Translations under genes and position numbers: made by a program
The notes under the pieces: model-generated
Told to the model about the DNA's origin: nothing
The model's input: the letters and a program-made list of their open reading frames with translations, nothing else
Databases searched by the model: none
Assembly (NCBI RefSeq): GCF_031844685.1
Contig: NZ_CP134605.1
Span: 5,430,001-5,494,000, forward strand
DNA: 64,000 nt
Direction: 5' to 3'
From: Streptomyces sp. ITFR-21
GTDB taxonomy: Bacteria > Actinomycetota > Actinomycetes > Streptomycetales > Streptomycetaceae
In this document: positions 58,646-64,000 of the stretch, piece after piece
How positions within the stretch are numbered: position 1 is the first letter of the stretch
Layout: every line of letters begins with the position of its first letter

Positions 58646-59425
58646 TCAGACCCGGCGCAGAACCGCCACCACCTTGCCCAGGATGGTGGCCTCGTCACCC
58701 GGGATCGGCTGATAGGCCGCGTTGTGCGGCAGCAGCCACACATGGCCGGCGTCCCGCTTGAAGCGCTTCACCGTCGCCTCGCCGTCGAGCATCGCCGCGA
58801 CGATATCGCCGTTCTCCGCGACGGGCTGGCGCCGTACCGTCACCCAGTCGCCGTCGCAGATGGCCGCCTCGATCATCGAGTCGCCGACCACTTTGAGTAC
58901 GAACAGTTCGCCGTCGCCGACCAGCTGCCGGGGCAGCGGGAAAACGTCCTCGACCGATTCCTCGGCGAGAAGCGGGGCCCCCGCCGCGATCCGCCCGACG
59001 AGTGGCACATAGGACGCGGAGGGCTTGCCGGTCGTGTCGGTCGGCTGCGGATGACCGGCGTCCGAGGCGCGTACCTCATAGGCGCGCGGCCGGTGCGGGT
59101 CGCGGCGCAGAAAACCCTTCCGTTCCAGAGCCATCAGTTGATGGGCCACGGAGGAAGTGCTGGAGAGACCGACCGCCTGGCCGATCTCGCGCATGGAGGG
59201 CGGATATCCGCGCCGCTGCACCGAGTCCCTGATGACCTCGATTACCCGGCGCTGGCGTTCGGTGAGTCCCGAGCTGTCGGCGCGAATCCCCGGGGGCCGT
59301 CCGGGAAGTGAGCGCGTGGGCTTCGGGGGGCTGTCTTCGTTCATCACGTCCAACGCGCCGATTCGATCCGGGGAGCGGTCAAGTGCGGTCAATGTCGCTG
59401 TGGCGCTCTCTGCGGTGGCGGTCAC
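58646..59425 (-). CDS. lexA: SOS repressor LexA
   Basis: A 259-aa repressor of the DNA-damage regulon. The winged HTH domain contains LTERQRRVIEVIRDSV and PPSMREIGQAVGLSSTSSV. The self-cleavage bond is Ala-Gly in GRIAAGAPL, and the catalytic dyad is Ser in VVGDSMIEA and Lys in GEATVKRFK. GTG at 59425 is chosen because GGAAAGGGG precedes it; an in-frame ATG at 59344 gives 232 aa, near the length usually given for Streptomyces LexA. Two LexA-box-like palindromes lie 100-180 bp upstream, so it is probably autoregulated. Confidence 0.95.
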   Translation of the reverse strand: MTATAESATATLTALDRSPDRIGALDVMNEDSPPKPTRSLPGRPPGIRADSSGLTERQRRVIEVIRDSVQRRGYPPSMREIGQAVGLSSTSSVAHQLMALERKGFLRRDPHRPRAYEVRASDAGHPQPTDTTGKPSASYVPLVGRIAAGAPLLAEESVEDVFPLPRQLVGDGELFVLKVVGDSMIEAAICDGDWVTVRRQPVAENGDIVAAMLDGEATVKRFKRDAGHVWLLPHNAAYQPIPGDEATILGKVVAVLRRV

Positions 59426-59524
59426 GGCGGCCCCTTTCCAGATGTTCTCCACCGCATGGACTGCGGTCGGCCCGTTCGCGGCACGGGCAGTTAGTACAAC
59501 GGTAGTGGGTTTCGAAAGGTTGCG

Positions 59525-59605
59525 CCAAACACACGTTCGAGTGAATTTCCATAAATCCGCTGACGTGATCAAGGTACCGGGTGTATTGCTCGAATGGAAG
59601 TTCGA
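59525..59605 (-). promoter_or_regulatory. Two LexA boxes upstream of lexA
   Basis: TCGAATGGAAGTTCGA (59590-59605) and CCAAACACACGTTCGA (59525-59540) each match TCGAAC-N4-GTTCGA with one or a few changes. They are about 65 bp apart centre to centre and lie upstream of the lexA start. Confidence 0.72.
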
Positions 59606-59771
59606 TTCCCAAAACTGCCGGTGCCGCGGCTCCCCGGCGGCACGGCTCAGTGTGTCACCGCCGTCCCCGGCGCGTTCACCGAAGCCGTATCCTCGATCTT
59701 CCCCTACGCTCTGACACGCCGCGACCCCGGTCCGTGGCTCCGGCGCGTCGAGGGCCCCGGGTGGACACGCT

Positions 59772-59818
59772 CACCATATCTAGTGGTTAGATGGGCCCCG
59801 GCCACCACAAGTTGTGGT
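59772..59818 (+). promoter_or_regulatory. Paired NrdR boxes before nrdR-nrdJ
   Basis: CACCATATCTAGTGGT (59772-59787) and CACCACAAGTTGTGGT (59803-59818) are dyads resembling the NrdR box (ACACWATATATWGTGT). Their centres are 31 bp apart, three helical turns, the usual NrdR arrangement. TTAGAT near 59787 may be the -10. Confidence 0.65.
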
Positions 59819-59928
59819 CACGGAGTTCGCGCTGAGACGGTTTCCACGCCGTTCGCAGCTGTGCGAGGTCCCCGGAAGCCGTTCGCCGCGCGCTCTCACC
59901 GCCGGTGAGGAAGGGATGTGGAAGACCC

Positions 59929-60441
59929 GTGCACTGCCCCTTCTGCCGACACCCCGACAGCCGCGTCGTCGACAGCCGCACCACCGACGACGGGACCTCG
60001 ATCCGCCGTCGGCGGCAGTGCCCGGACTGCGGCCGTCGCTTCACCACGGTCGAGACGGCGTCCCTGATGGTGATCAAGCGCAGCGGGGTCACCGAGCCCT
60101 TCAGTCGCAACAAGGTGATCGCCGGCGTGCGCAAGGCGTGCCAGGGCCGCCCGGTCACCGAGGACGCTCTCGCGCAGCTCGGGCAGCGCGTGGAGGAGGC
60201 CGTCAGGGCCACCGGCAGCGCCGAGCTGTCGACCCACGACGTGGGCCTGGCCATACTCGGCCCGCTCCAGGACCTCGATCTGGTGGCCTACCTGCGCTTC
60301 GCCAGCGTCTACCGGGCCTTCGACTCGCTCGAGGACTTCGACCGGGCCATCACGGAGCTGCGCGAGCAGCTGCCACCCACCACTCCTGGCGGGCTCGACG
60401 AGGAGCTCGGGGTCCGCACGCCGACCGGTGCCGACGGCTGA
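59929..60441 (+). CDS. nrdR: Ribonucleotide reductase regulator NrdR
   Basis: A 170-aa nucleotide-sensing repressor of ribonucleotide reductase genes. The zinc ribbon uses C3, C6, C31 and C34 (HCPFC...CPDCGRRF), followed by an ATP-cone (VIKRSGVTEPFSRNKVIAGVRKAC) that binds ATP/dATP. The GTG at 59929 gives the conserved start HCPFCRHPDSRVVDSR. It lies 185 bp upstream of nrdJ in the same direction, the standard Streptomyces nrdRJ pair. Paired NrdR boxes about 110-160 bp upstream indicate autoregulation. Confidence 0.95.
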   Translation: MHCPFCRHPDSRVVDSRTTDDGTSIRRRRQCPDCGRRFTTVETASLMVIKRSGVTEPFSRNKVIAGVRKACQGRPVTEDALAQLGQRVEEAVRATGSAELSTHDVGLAILGPLQDLDLVAYLRFASVYRAFDSLEDFDRAITELREQLPPTTPGGLDEELGVRTPTGADG

Positions 60442-60447
60442 ACACCG

Positions 60448-60507
60448 ACCGGCCGGGTGCTGACCGGCCGGGCGCTGACCGGCTGAACGCCGGGCGACCG
60501 GGTGCCG
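60448..60507 (+). repeat. Imperfect 15-bp tandem repeats between nrdR and nrdJ
   Basis: Four units: ACCGGCCGGGTGCTG (60448), ACCGGCCGGGCGCTG (60463), ACCGGCTGAACGCCG (60478) and a diverged one (60493). The first two differ at one base. Confidence 0.75.
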
Positions 60508-60626
60508 ACCCCAGGACCCAGGACTCGCCGAAGCGCCGCTGTGCGGCGCCGAGGCGCCAGAACAACACCGTGCTACGGGAAGAAACCCGGCACATCAGGG
60601 CGTTTTCACCCGTATAGGGAGGCGGA

Positions 60627-63521
<2,895 letters not shown>

Positions 63522-63555
63522 TCCGGATGCGTTGTGACGCGGCGCGGTACGGCCT

Positions 63556-63634
63556 TCAGCCGCGGTGCGGCTGAGGCGCTGACCCGGCCGATCAGCAGGG
63601 GGCGGCCGCTGGGAGACCGGCGCCCGCCCCCTGC
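63556..63634 (+). terminator. Hairpins after nrdJ
   Basis: TCAGCCGC-GGT-GCGGCTGA (63556-63574) forms an 8-bp stem. GCAGGGGGCGG (63595-63605) pairs with CCGCCCCCTGC (63624-63634). No T run. Confidence 0.65.
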
Positions 63635-63786
63635 GCCGCCGCGGACCTCCTCCGGTCCGCTGCCCGCGCCTGCTTTGCCCCTCGCCCCCGCCCGCGGTTC
63701 CGCGCGGCTTGCGCGCAGGCGGGAACAAGCCCAGGGTGCGAGGTGATGGTGCTGGCGGAAGACCGACTCGGTACGGGGGCACGGCC

Positions 63787-64000
63787 ATGGCAGGACTGGA
63801 CATCCGTTACGTCGGCGGTCCGACGGCGGTCATCGCGGTCGGCGGGCTGCGGCTGCTGACCGATCCGACCTTCGACCCGCCGGGGGACTACCCGATCGGG
63901 GCGCGGGCGCTGACCAAGACCGCGGGACCCGGCGTCACGGCCGCGACGCTCGGTCCGGTGGACGCCGTACTGCTGTCGCACGACCAGCATCCCGACAACC
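63787..64000 (+). CDS. Metallo-beta-lactamase-fold (UlaG-like) protein, 3' cut by window
   Basis: Only the first 71 residues are inside the window. MAGLDIRYVGGPTAVIAVGGLRLLTDPTFDPPG-type N-terminal strands and LLSHDQHPDN, the HxxHxDN form of the metal-binding motif, identify an MBL-fold hydrolase of the UlaG/RomA-like group. The substrate is unknown. The ATG at 63787 has GGGGGC upstream. Confidence 0.8.
   Translation, partial: MAGLDIRYVGGPTAVIAVGGLRLLTDPTFDPPGDYPIGARALTKTAGPGVTAATLGPVDAVLLSHDQHPDN

Noticed and set aside
59640..59928. Possible cobalamin riboswitch before nrdR-nrdJ
   Set aside because: No B12-box-like GCCACTG core or multi-stem layout was found; NrdR boxes explain the region better.

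Overview
The window is about 64 kb of very GC-rich DNA from an actinomycete, almost certainly a Streptomyces. GTG/TTG starts are common, third codon positions are strongly GC, and the gene order recalled for the Streptomyces core chromosome is present: rrn operon - osaCAB - ftsK - rimO - pgsA - cinA - clgR - dpsB - lhr - recA/recX - miaB - miaA - dapF - rshA - hflX - IucA/C-type siderophore genes - dinG - lexA - nrdR - nrdJ. No prophage, integrase, CRISPR array or intact insertion sequence was seen.

1-2.9 kb: the 3' two thirds of a 23S rRNA gene, a 5S rRNA gene, a strong terminator, a C-terminal remnant of a DegT-family aminotransferase and tRNA-Thr(GGT). 3-12.4 kb: the osmoadaptation signalling genes osaC (ATPase/PAS/GAF/PP2C phosphatase), osaA (giant hybrid histidine kinase with about 11 tandem HAMP-type repeats) and osaB (response regulator). 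12.8-21 kb: ftsK, a RodZ-like membrane HTH protein, rimO-pgsA-cinA (start/stop overlaps), clgR and dpsB. 21.5-27.4 kb: a small membrane protein converging on nei2 and lhr (DNA repair). 27.5-31 kb: an AraC regulator with azlCD, a DUF3046 protein and an AI-2E family permease. 31-33 kb: recA-recX behind two distinct DNA-damage control elements.

33-38.6 kb: a FAD monooxygenase, divergent from a two-component system resembling GluR-GluK but without glutamate transporter genes, and an orphan TAXI binding protein. 38.7-48.7 kb: miaB, a LigB-fold protein lacking catalytic histidines, an orphan MT0933-type antitoxin, miaA, a membrane protein, dapF, rshA and hflX. 48.8-54.3 kb: a secreted trypsin-like protease divergent from a three-gene NRPS-independent siderophore operon (transaminase, IucA/IucC synthetase, GNAT). 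54.4-56.4 kb: a decaying FHA/Ser-Thr kinase block with a truncated kinase and a nonsense-interrupted PIN-FHA gene. 56.5-63.5 kb: dinG, lexA, nrdR and nrdJ. 63.8 kb to the end: the start of a metallo-beta-lactamase-fold protein.

Two themes tie the region together. The first is DNA damage and dNTP supply: recA, recX, dinG, lexA, nei2, lhr, nrdR and nrdJ, with PafBC-type promoters before recA and dinG, LexA boxes before recA and lexA, and paired NrdR boxes before nrdRJ. The second is stress signalling: osaABC, clgR, dpsB, rshA, and hflX behind a SigR-type promoter. Many genes look leaderless, with a -10 hexamer 6-7 nt before the start codon. The least explained parts are the minimal siderophore operon, the histidine-free LigB-fold protein between miaB and miaA, and the eroded FHA/kinase block.
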